A stretch of 64,000 nt of DNA from Undaria pinnatifida (lineage: Eukaryota; Sar; Phaeophyceae; Laminariales; Alariaceae). The DNA is taken from assembly GCA_012845835.1 (NCBI GenBank), contig JABAKD010000020.1, positions 15,660,306-15,724,305 on the forward strand. The letters are read 5' to 3'. Under the pieces are notes generated by a model. The model did no database searches, was not told the DNA's origin, and was given only the letters and a program-made list of their open reading frames with translations. Both the position numbers and the translations under genes were made by a program. Of the stretch, positions 1 to 10,590 are shown piece after piece. How positions within the stretch are numbered: position 1 is the first letter of the stretch; each line of letters begins with the position of its first letter.

Positions 1-450
1 GTAAAACCAAAATAAGATAATCCGAACACGAGCCAAAAACCTGGACACGCAAGGAGGGAACAAAGGGGAAAAAAATACCCCAGAAAAAGACGAAAAGTGC
101 CATGTACCTACTAGTCGGCCTGGTACCTTGCTACCCTGTCTGCCATCTCCTTCCTGCCTTCGTCCACCGCGGTCTCCCTTCTATTCCTCCTGTTGCCCCC
201 CCTGCCCCCATTCCCTTGGACGGCTTTCCTTCTACTCCTCCTGTTTCCCCCCCTCCCCCCTTTGTGTTCTTCTCATTAAACCAAAATACCTTGTAAAAGA
301 GAGAAACAACGAAAGAAACCGAGACAAAATAAATAAATAAATAAAAAGGGGAGCCAAAGCTCGGGAGATAGAAACATACCCCGAGCATGAGCCAAAATGG
401 ACATGCAAGGGGGAAAGAAAGGGAAAAAAAGGGAAAAAATTGAACAATAT
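1..450. repeat. Low-complexity purine/pyrimidine region with an internal duplication
   Basis: A segment at about 20-75 recurs in diverged form at about 370-430 (a GAGCCAAAA core followed by an A/G-rich stretch). Between them, about 170-260, a C/T-rich segment contains two copies of a CTTCTA(T/C)TCCTCCTGTT core. The open frames here run through low-complexity sequence and I do not call them genes. Confidence 0.4.
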
Positions 451-1804
451 TACTGGCTCGCGTCACAATAATGTGGATATCATCGATGTTCTCCTGCCGA
501 TCACCGGCGGTTACTGTCTGTAATGTATATAATAATACCAAAGTTGAAGACTACACCGCAAAATACTGATTGATGAGCGAGAGGGCTACGGGTCGGAAGG
601 AGCAATGAACCCGGATTTTTCGGTGGGTTAGGTAACCGCTGACCTTGCAGCCGCTGCGCACCGCCCGCCCCCGCCCGGCTACGGCAAATATATAAAAATG
701 AACCTTCATTCCTGACCAAAGCAACAGATTCATAGTGGGGGTCTTACTATGCACTTCTTGTATACACCACGGGGGACTTTTTTGTTGAAGTGGCTCGGGG
801 TATCACGCGCGATTTACCCCCGTCCCTTGTGGTCTTAGGCTAATAATCCCTCCGCACTTGACAAATCCTGGCATTTCAAAGGAAAATGCAAGGTTGTGTT
901 CAGCAGGGTACGTACAAAACCATATCTGGGATATTTACCCCGGGTACTACCCTACGCAGAAGTTCTGTGTAAGTTCTCTCTGCAAACAACTCGTGAAAGG
1001 TCTGTAGGACACTGATACCAGTAAAATGACTACCAGCAATAAGTTACTCAGTTGGTACATGATCCCTGATACAAACGAAAAGCGCCGAAGGCTGAAGGGA
1101 TCCGTGCGAAAAATGAAGAATGTTAACGTGACGGGTTGTGTGGGCCTGCATGTGTTTTGATTCGCCGACAGACGTTCATGAGCAGATGAAGCGGCGGCCG
1201 CTAATTGTCCATGTACCTGGTATCATTTAGGTCCTTTAGAAATGAAACGGTAACCAGCTGCAAAGCAGGTTTTTGTACAAGTCCAGTTTACAGATTCACT
1301 GAGGAACTTGTTTGTTCTGTCGTTGTTGTATGGCGCAGAACGCAACACAAAAATGAAACACGGACGCGTACACGCGCCGGGAGATGATGTTACGTACACT
1401 CGACGCGAATTCGAAATGGAGAGAAGGCCGTACCGCTGTAGCTGAACCATGGCATGCATGTTTATTTGTGCGGCGGCGTTCGTTATAGGGTGCCGTGTGT
1501 ATCGTGACACGTGTCAGGATTGATGGGAGAGGCGGTAGCGGCAAATCCATTAAACCATGCACCTGAACCATAGACTCCGCTGTTTATCTTCTAAAACTTA
1601 CTCCCTCGCGCTTTCAGCGACACGAGGGAAAGGCCCAGAACGTTTGGTTGTAGTGGGGTTCAAACCCCCGCTATATTTTGTGAAGCGGAGGCGACACGTG
1701 GCGCGTTCAGGTACATACGCTGAGCGTTTCGTAATATACACCTTGTCTGTGTGTACAATGCATTAACAAGGTGACATGTCATACATGAAGCCTCCCCCCT
1801 TTTT
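451..1804. other. No recognisable gene
   Basis: Only short open frames on both strands, without recognisable domains or paired splice signals. Nothing I can support. Confidence 0.3.
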
Positions 1805-2166
1805 CTCCCGCGCCGCATCTATGCAGCAGTAGCTCCAATTCATATATAATGTACTATTCAAGCGCCAATTACCTTCTGCCACTCCGCTGCCTTTCGCGCT
1901 GCCCTCACTATCCGCTAGACCAAGCACCACGCGTGAAGAAAGCTTCTAATTCCCTTGTGTAACCTGCGAATGCTGACAACTCTTCCTCCCGCGCCGCATT
2001 TATGCAGCAGTAGCTCCAATTCATATATAATGTACTATTCAAGCGCCAATTACCTCCTGTCACTCCGCTGCCTTTCGCGCTGCCCTCACTATCCGCTAGA
2101 CCAAGCACCACGCGTAAAGAAAGCTTCTAATTCCCTCGTGTAACCTGCGAATGCTGACAAATCTCC
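1805..2166. repeat. Two-copy tandem duplication, 181-bp period
   Basis: Two head-to-tail copies (1805-1985 and 1986-2166) start at CTCCCGCGCCGC and run to TGCTGACAA. Only a few substitutions separate them (for example CATCT/CATTT and GTGAAG/GTAAAG). The high identity suggests a recent local duplication. No coding signal was recognised. Confidence 0.85.
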
Positions 2167-2204
2167 CTCTCTTCAAACAATATCCCCCCGCCCTCCCCTC
2201 GCCT

Positions 2205-2490
2205 CACCGTACATACAGGAAATACATGATACACTGGTGCATTCCAGAGCGTCATATGTTTTCCTGCTCGGAAACGGTTTCATAAATTCCGTGCATAGAA
2301 TGGTTCGTAGCGTGGCCCTGTTGACGCTGGGGTACAAGTTGCGTAGTTGTAAGGGGAGTCGCCTATAGCCTTAATGGGGACAAACACCAATTAATACGCG
2401 CGATCGGAGCATCACAGACAGCAGGCAAAGACGAGATTCGACGAAATCTGCGATCCCACAACTGCGGTTACAAAAATAGAACTGAAGTGT
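2205..2490 (-). repeat. Fragment of dispersed repeat family R1
   Basis: This segment matches the end of the R1 copy at 60.66-61.74 kb. Shared blocks are GTAGTTGTAAGGGGAGTCGC, then a TTAAT(G/A)GGGACA-like block, then GATCGGAG(C/T)ATCACA, in the same order. It is more diverged than the copies beyond 50 kb and lacks the poly-C tract. Confidence 0.6.
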
Positions 2491-3924
2491 ATTTTAGCTT
2501 TTAATAAGACGAACATCCAGGAACAGAGGATATCGAGAAACCCAACGGTCCGCGAAGCGCCCACATATTCACACGAAAGTGCAAGTCGAAGTGGATTGTT
2601 GTTTTTGCCAAGACGTGCTTCGTAAAGATATCTCTTCACGATATTATAGCCGTTTTTAAATGCCCTCATGCACTTCGTATGGCTAATACATGCATATTTT
2701 CGGGTGTCTCATCCCAGACTAATGTGTTTTATAAAGCGTAGAAATATTTTGAACGCTAAGCCTGAAGTGCGAGGACGATGTAGACTGCGTCTGTATTTTC
2801 AAAGGCAAGGTTTTCACCAGACGCACGGACAAGGCCAAAATAATACAAATGAAAACCCAACAACTACGAATAGCTGGGACGCTACTCAAGAGATACACCT
2901 GTATGTGGTCAGCAATGAATACTTGCGCGCTGATTGCCTTCTCGTCCCCCGTGTTGCGGCGTACCTCGTCGCCTTGCAACCCTGCAGGTATTGAAACCAG
3001 CATTGTAATGGTCTCCGACGCCATCTTCCCGGGCTGGTGAGTGTGGCGGGTCACATCCGGCGTTCCTCGTGCTCTTTCCGGCGGGTTCCGCGTTTAAGCA
3101 CTTGTGTATGAAAACTTTGTACATGTGAGGCGAATGTTTTGGGATGGTATGGAGAACCAGACAGGATTTGGAAACCCCCGTGTGTTGGATTTGCAGGTGC
3201 CCGCGTACAAGGCAATGATAGCCCCCAGTGACGGGGTTGTTTGGCCGCCCGAAATTATCGCACCACCTCGCTTTCTCCGTTTAACGATATCCCTCTTGTC
3301 GTGATGCTACACTTAGGTCTCCTTTCTTCGCCATGCACATGGCCCAGGATATCCAAGGTTATCTCGAGGGCCTCGACCAAGTTAACGGTGCGCTTGCCTC
3401 TGGGAGGAAGTCTGATTGCCTAGAAAAGTCTAGTAAAAACGAGGCGTATGCTACAAGCTCCTACTCGGGCGTGTGATCAATACCATCTCCGCTACAGGTT
3501 TTGCCCAGAACGTTTGATCTCGTGCTGTGGGAAGAGCTGTTAGTTTAGCGAAATACGGCAGCAGTAGTGTGTGAAGATTACACTCTTATTTGGCGCACTT
3601 ACTTACAAATCACACTTCAGGCACTCGAAACTTGTAAACAAATTACATGTGAACACGGCATAATAAATCGCATTTTCGAGAATACATTGTGTGTGTGCCG
3701 GGAGTATGTCGGGACGAACTGTTGTCCCTGCATAAATATGCTAACACGATTTTCAGGCCTCCTGATCGCGGCTCAATATTACGGTGGCCTGTTTTCCCCT
3801 CCTCCTCCGTACGCATTGCTGCAGACGCACGTACTGATGTTTGGACATGTACGACATTTTTTTTTTTCCGAGTGACGTGCAAGCCTCTGCCCTCGGCCCA
3901 CCCTCCACTCTTTATAATGAACAG
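2491..3924. other. No recognisable gene
   Basis: No frame shows a known domain. This is where upstream exons of the metallo-hydrolase-like gene at 3925-4730 would be expected, but I found no convincing ones and no His-rich metal-binding motif. Confidence 0.3.
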
Positions 3925-4730
3925 CTATCGACTTCGATGTGCTCGTTGGTGGCCATCTCACCCGGCTGGGAACGAAGGATGACGTCCAGGTCAAGGTCGA
4001 CTTCTTCGCCGACATCCTCGCCGGGTCTGAACTTGGCCATGCAACAGTCGGTCTCTATGACGTCGCGATCGGCATCGGAGTCGACGACCCGACCCATGTG
4101 TACACGGGACACACCTGGTGCGTGCGCTTCATCAAGTCTTTCGTCTTGTTGCTTCTGAAACTGCACCCTTCACCAATTTCAACCGGCTTGTTCCTAAACA
4201 TTGTGGGGGTGTGCCATTCCTAGTGGTTGCTGTGTTGCTGGCCCGGTTCCTTGCGCTGTGCTGCGCTTCATGTGAAAAACAACAAACGACGGTAAAGTTG
4301 ACGTATTGACCCCGTATTGACCCGTGTTGACACTCGTCTCACACCACAAAGTACTGTCTCCAAAGGCATGTATTGTAGGGTATTTCCCGCTCACAGTCTG
4401 GGGATACCCGGCCACCTACCCGATAATTGACTTCCACAGTCAGACATGGTATGCGGGTACCCCGTATAGCCTATACCTGACAATGCACACCATTGATATG
4501 TTTTGTAGTTCCGCCCAGCATCGCATACTCACACGTTCCCTCATGTGCTGTGCACCCCGTGAACACACTTCAGGCTGTTCCTCAACGAGTACCTGGAACG
4601 TATCATGGACGTGTGCTACGACTATGTCGTAGATTCCACGGCTCGAGGACGGGACTGGCTCACTGAGCTCAATGGAGTCGACATCACGCTTCGTTCCCAC
4701 GTACGTCTTCAGCTATTTAAGAAGGAATGA
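3925..4730 (+). CDS. C-terminal exons of a metallo-beta-lactamase-fold hydrolase-like protein (partial)
   Basis: Two exons splice in frame: 3925-4117 after an acceptor ending AACAG, and 4574-4730 after CTTCAG, ending in TGA. The donor at 4118 is GTGCGT, leaves phase 2, and is completed by the first G of the second exon to give Trp. The first exon reads DFDVLVGGHLTRLGTKDDV and then an acidic stretch. The second reads LFLNEYLERIMDVCYDYVV and ends LQLFKKE. The VGGHLTRLGT segment and the later Cys-Tyr/GVD region resemble, from memory, the C-terminal half of a family of MBL-fold hydrolases found in stramenopiles and bacteria. The metal-binding N-terminal half is not visible upstream, so this is either a gene whose 5' exons I missed or a truncated copy. 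The exon structure is fairly sure; the family name is tentative. Confidence 0.45.
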
Positions 4731-5960
4731 GGTGCATGCCGTGAAGCCGCAACAGGCCCAAGAAGGCGATGGACATCAATGAACACCTACATCATTAATT
4801 AGGACATACAACTTGGCAGATGCAGTTGGCGAAGTGTTTTGCGTATCGTCAACATCGCTGTCATGCAGTATTGAGAGTATTTCGTGAAGTGTTGGTGTGT
4901 ATCTTCATTGCTATGCTCGTTCTGGCATCCCCCTTACAACCGTCCATGCCGCCAAATGCCACCTAGGTAATCAAAAGCACGAAGCTCCCACAACGTCGTA
5001 CGTGTCCGTTGCGGGTGGAACATCCTGCGTTTTCGGGTCGGTTCTTCCAGCTAATGTACCATGGCTATCGAGCTATCGCATCAAGACAACAGTGTCTGCC
5101 TGGAACTGTTCGCGCCGTCGTGTCGTCACCCACACCCCGCATGGTTCGTGGCTAATCCAGCCCCTCCACTACCCTAGTTTGATGAACTGTTTTGTTACCC
5201 CTGCTTTCTGTCGCGTGCTGGTCCTCAGTGCTGGGCGATGGGCAGCTTCGTCCGCCTCGGCTAGACCGGGGGCATTTTGACCAAGAACCGGATGTTGCTG
5301 CACATTTCGATGTAGCCTCAAGAATGGGCAATATACAGGGGGACGCGGAAGAGACCCCCCCCCCCCCCCTCCGACCATGCATTCGTAGGTTTTTTGTCAT
5401 AAAGCACTGCTGTAGTCCTGTTGTATCAACAGCATTATAATATACCTTGCGTGCGCAGGCTAGGGGAGAACATGTGAACAGGGTAAAAGAGTTACGTAGC
5501 TGCTACGCCACTGTTTCGTCTGGTCTCGTGTTTGTGCCCAAAACGCGCACGCACCCCGTACTTGCGGTGTTTTGAAGATCAACAAATGGCAGTAGATGTA
5601 ATATCGCAGCGTTACGCCGCCTTTTGTTTTTACGCTCTCGGTAAATGTTCAATAAGCACACAGCGAGGAAAAACAGAACAGCTACATTTCACAACCAGTC
5701 GCCATGGGTTTGGCAATTTACTGCATATCCATAATACCGTGTTTGAAATATACAGCAGGCTAGATATTTTTTTTTGGTCTCTGCCTTGGTAGGTACGGCA
5801 TACAGGCCATGTTGTCCGGGCCGTTTCCCCGTGGAGGGGGAGACATTGGACTCCCGTAGTTTCGTGCCGCAAACAGGAGGGTTGCCTAGGTGGGCTTGCG
5901 GTGGTATGAGAATAAAGATGATTTCACAGTACGGTAGGGAAGGAAAATATGGATGAATGT
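4731..5960. other. No recognisable gene
   Basis: Short frames on both strands, a C homopolymer near 5357-5369 and a T run near 5769-5776. Nothing recognised. Confidence 0.3.
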
Positions 5961-5964
5961 GTGG

Positions 5965-6830
5965 ATGTTCGGCGAAAGCCGACTATTGCGGGATTTGCGC
6001 GAGATGATAGTTCTCGTGACTTTTTTGTTTGCGGCGAGGTTTTGGTTTGACAGTCGACCAAGACACGGGTGCACCGGCAAAAGGATTGTTGGGACCGCCT
6101 CCTTGTGGGAGGAGTGTATTGTAGGCTATCGACGCCCTGTGGTCACGGAAGGGAGTATGTGTGTGGCATTGTTCGGCGAAAGCCGTGGCGGGTACGGCAC
6201 GATGGTTCCTTGTAAGTTTTGCGTGTGCGGCGAGGTATGGTTGTCGAGAAAGATACAGCGCGCAGGCATCAGGAACGGGTGCAGAGACCAGCACGCAGTA
6301 GTAGGGGAAGGGAGGGATGGGCCCTCGGTGATAAGGGAGGGGGGCTATGATCGGCGGGGAGGCCATGGCGAGTACGGTAGAGAAAGAGAAGTCCGCGTGA
6401 GTTTTTCGTGTGCGGAGAGGTATGATAGTCGACAAAGGTGCAGTGCAGCGGCATCAAGATTGAGGGGACGGGCTCCATGTGTGGCCGCGGAGGGATGTTG
6501 CTTGCTCCTTGTAAGGGGGCGAAAGCGACGGGTTTCCTGTGATAACGATATACGTTACAACGCTTGGAGAGGGCCATGGCGGGTACGGCACCAAAACTCT
6601 TCGTGAGTTCTTTGCGTATGCGAGGTGTGGTTGTTTGGAAAGGAACAGCGCGCACGCATCGGAAGGCATTATTATGTGGGCAGGCTCTCCGCGCATTAGG
6701 GGAGGAGGGCGATCTCAGCTCAGCTCCCCGTTTTGGAGAAAGGGTACAATTGGCGTACTGTGGCAAGGATAGGAAATAAGTTTGTGGCAATGTTCAGCTA
6801 TAATAGAGGCGGGCTCGGCACGGTAAAAAA
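5965..6830 (+). repeat. Diverged tandem repeat, about five units of 190-225 bp
   Basis: Units start near 5968, 6172, 6358, 6568 and 6793. Each begins with a GGCGAAAGCC- or GGCCATGGCG-like block followed by GGGTACGGCA, then TTTGCGTGTGCGGCGAGGT- and GTCGA-like blocks. The G-rich strand carries a 217-codon open frame at 5953-6606, but it simply runs across the repeat and has no recognised domain, so I treat it as non-coding. Confidence 0.65.
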
Positions 6831-8779
6831 AATAATAATATTGAGGTTTGTGGGTAGACGGGGAAATGGCTGTCAATGACCTAGCGAAATCAGGTCGACA
6901 TCTACTGCCCATGATCTATAACGACGTTTAGAGGGGGCTCGGAATCAGGGCGTTGAAAACAGAGCTCGAAAACTATTAGTTTCTTGTATCTGGTTTGCTT
7001 GCTTTGAGAAACTTTCTGCCTTTCGCCTTAGGTACGAGAAAAGCAGGAAACGATATCCTGGCGAGGTAAGTCTACACTTTTGTATTGTAATCAATGTGCG
7101 CTTAGTCTACGGAGTCCAATTTGGGAGAGGGGTGATGCAGCACGTGCAACCGCGAGAAAAGAGGAACTCAGCAGTACCGCCGCGTTTAGCATGGGGCGAA
7201 GCAGTGTACAGTAGACGGGGGGCCTACATACTAAATGTGCCATGCATTCACGTTCTGACGGGTGCAGCAGTAGTATACGACCACGTCGAGTGGGGGTTGG
7301 CGGAAATTGAACGGTAATGGGTGGTTCTGCTGTGTAGCCTACGCTGCAGCGCGGATATTTTAAGATGATGTAGCCTGATACAGCATGAGGATGGATGGGT
7401 GTATCGTGACCAATGCCACAGGGTTATCAAGGGACATAATCGGGCGGTTTGAACAGGAGGGTGCCGCATCTATGACAGTATCCATGGGTTCGAACGGGTC
7501 AAGCTAGGCGAGACATTGCGGCGTCTAATAAGGAACCCTGGCCACAAAGGACTGTAATACCAACCCAAAATCCGTAGATAGATGCTGCGGTGCCACAGAG
7601 AAAGGCAGCAATCGACCCTTGCTTTACCGTGGGTCCAACTATCTATTCGCTGCCTCTTGCCCCACCTGCACTCCAAGATTGTGGTATTCCAGGTTGTGTG
7701 GTCAAGGTCCACTCTGAATAGCCAAATATTACGTCATGAACTTTCTTGAAAGAGACGAGGTTGAACTCTCGATGCTGATGGGTGTCAAAAGCTGGTAACC
7801 TTCCCTCTGCCTTCCCTCTATCATGAAAACTGTAACCTCCAGCTGGACGGGTAGCCTCGAACTAGCTGAAAGCTGCACCACTCCCCTCTATTGCTGGGCA
7901 CCTGTACTGAAAGGCTGTCGCCTCGGTGGTCTAGTGGTCGACCTCGAGCACTACCAGGTAAAGTAAGTACGGAGGGCTGGAGTCAGGGGGTTCGGTACAC
8001 GGCGGCTTTTGCTTTCCAGAGACACCAACAACCTAAAGCATTTTACACCGTGGGTAACACAATTCAATGCGAGTCGACGAGGGAAGAAAGTGCCGGTATT
8101 TTCTCGCAGTAAGAGGGAAGACGCGTACCGTAGTGGGGTCGGGGGACAGGAATCTGTTACAACGACCCCGGGTTTGAGTTTGGTCTAGCGAGGGAGTACA
8201 GGGAGAAATATTAATTGCCAAGATAATAGGAGGGATGAGCGAAAGAATGAACCAGCGAGAGTCGCTAAACAGCGCTCAGATGGGTGATGTGTAGGTATTA
8301 TTAGTGCTCAATTGGCAGACCTGCAGGGGGCACTCTGTGTCCTCCCGACCTATAACTTTACAGTGAGATGAGCGTACCTGTAGAGTAAGTATGCAAGCAC
8401 AGCTCTCGAACCGGCATATCTGGTTAGACCACAGACGCCTGACCTGATGGATTAGCACTTTGGTGTCGATCTTGATGTCGGTGGTACCACAGTAGTAGTA
8501 TTGCCGCTGCAGTACACATACTCGCACACCATTATTTGGGAGAGGTAGATATTGAGGGGGGTTCCTAGGGCCAGAGCCATCATGTGGGCATAACTTCTGA
8601 CATAATTGGCTCAAGGGGCCCAAAGCAAACTCATACGTTAAAGTTTGGGCGAAACAGGCAACATTTGGGGCAATAGAGTGAAAAAACAAGAGATTTGTAG
8701 CATAGGGTTGCGTATGCCACCTCTAGTTTAGGCGTTTGTTTGTTAGGTTCACAGCCCGCGTAAGATTCCCGGTCGCCGC
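6831..8779. other. No recognisable gene; one tRNA-promoter-like stretch
   Basis: No supported coding region. At about 7920-7995 a GGTGGTCTAGTGGTC block (like a tRNA D-arm/A box) is followed some 60 bp later by GGGGTTCGG (B-box-like). It cannot be folded into a whole tRNA and may be a decayed tRNA-derived repeat. Confidence 0.25.
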
Positions 8780-9610
8780 TGTAGTGCGTTAGGGGGCCGC
8801 CGCGTGAGGGAACCGCCAGAGCGTTTGTGGGCAGCGGGACCACCGAGAGAGGGGACCGCTAAGAGGTTTTGGGCAGCGCGACCGCCGAGTGAGGGGACCG
8901 CCAAAGGCTTTAAGGCAGCGGGAATAAAATAAACGCGTGAAGAGACAGGACGACAAGAGTTTATTACTTTTGGCATGAAAGTGCAAATTAAAAATTCGCT
9001 GTAAAGTGACACGGAAAAAGGGTTTATAAGAGTTGTTTGTTAGAGCATAGAGTCCGCACGGCATTGTAATGTTGGTGGGATGTATTTATTTAATGTGTAA
9101 TACGGTATAGAAAAGTAGAAAATCTGTACGTTTAGTATAAAGTCGGTCCGGGTACCTTGTGTTTGGAAAGGATGTTCAATTTGGAACGTTTGAAAAGAAG
9201 AAAAAAAAAAATGATAGTTATTCTTTTTAGTACTTGTATAGAATCCGCTGGGATCGTGATTTCGGCGGAATTTAGGCGATCCATGGGTTATTTAGTACAG
9301 AAATAGGAAAAACCTTTACGTTTTAGTATAAACTCGGTCCGGATACCTCGTTTTTCGAACGCGTACTAAACTTATACAGTATACAGTATAGAATAATTGG
9401 AAATCTGTAAGTTTTAGTATAAAGTCAAATCGGTTGTCCCGCTGTCTTAAATTTTGGCGGTCCCCTCACTCGGCGGTCCCGCTACCCAAAACCTCTTAGC
9501 GGTCATGGCCCCGCTAGTCAAAACCTCTTGGCGGTCCCCTCGCTCGACGGTCCCGCTGCCCAAGAACGCTCTGGCGGCTCCCTCACGCGGCGGTCCCCTA
9601 ACGCACTACA
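8780..9610. mobile_element. Small element with about 150-bp terminal inverted repeats made of sub-repeats
   Basis: The left end starts TGTAGTGCGTTAGGGGGCCG and the right end finishes CCCCTAACGCACTACA, its reverse complement. Both TIRs (about 8780-8915 and 9458-9610) contain repeated GGGGACCGCC / GGGCAGCGGGACC blocks separated by AAGAGGTTTT. The 540-bp interior is A/T-rich and has no transposase. A clear target duplication is not visible. This fits a non-autonomous TIR (MITE-like) DNA transposon; the superfamily is not determined. Confidence 0.7.
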
Positions 9611-10025
9611 CCGCGCCAAATACGAAACACGTCAAAATCGTTGATTTTAGCGGTAGAATTTGGCGTAACCTGCTGCATGTTTCGCTACTATGCGCATGCA
9701 TAACGGACAAAAATAGGCAAAAACTGGCGCATGGCTTCCAAACCTGTGGCATAACAGGGAAAAACGACCATAACTTGGTGCCAAAGTTTGCCTATTTGGG
9801 CACGTGCGACCTCGGAAAAAAGGGCACAGAAAAAACAGAAGACATCAAATGGGCCAGGCTAGATTGCTCAGGACCAATCACTTGGTGCAACCGAACACCA
9901 CACACCACATTCATTCTCAAAGCAGTCTGCATGAAGGTCATTGTCCACGCCTTACCTTGAGGTGCGTCGTCAATCTATCTACGGAGGACTTGTAATACAT
10001 GTCACGTCTGTAACATGAAATCGAG
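9611..10025. other. No recognisable gene
   Basis: The 168-codon frame starting at 9454 begins inside the inverted repeat just upstream and has no recognisable domain. Nothing else is seen before the copia element. Confidence 0.3.
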
Positions 10026-10030
10026 CACCC

Positions 10031-10536
10031 TGTTGGACGTACTCACTCCATTGTCAGATTGCTAACAAGAATCCGTCGAAAAGATGGATCGGAGAATTTT
10101 GGGGGTTTCGTATATGTGTGGGATGGATCTCCACAACGGGATTTTGTGTTGTGGGTTTTTATGTGCACGAATAATATCACTCCATTTTTCGACTCTATAT
10201 TTGCCTCTACCTTGTGTCTTCTCTGTGTCTCTTCTACGGCTACCACGCCAAGGGCTACCACGACCCATCTATATTGCAAGGGCTATCACGCCTTTACCAC
10301 TGCACGGCTACCACGCCTGTGTATTTACATCCCGGCTACCACGCCACAGTTCCGAGTTTCATTTCCGGGTTATCACACCTGAGCTATCACGCTTCACCAC
10401 ACACGTACCGGGTAAATCGGGTTATCACACCCGCCTTAGTTAGTAGTTTGTAGTTTACCGATCACCGGCTATTACGCCACCTTTCTCCTCCACCTACACC
10501 ACCACCGGGGCGCCACACGTACCAACCTACTCCACA
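10031..10536 (+). repeat. 5' LTR of the copia element
   Basis: 506 bp, TG...CA ends. Between about 10240 and 10490 it holds some nine imperfect copies of a CTACCACGCC / TTATCACACC-type decamer. Relative to the 3' LTR it carries an extra 11 bp around AAGGGCTATCACG. Confidence 0.95.
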
Positions 10537-10590
10537 CGCTAGCGTCAACGATCTTCAACGAACGAGTGGGTTGTGCGTTGCTAAGCGCCA

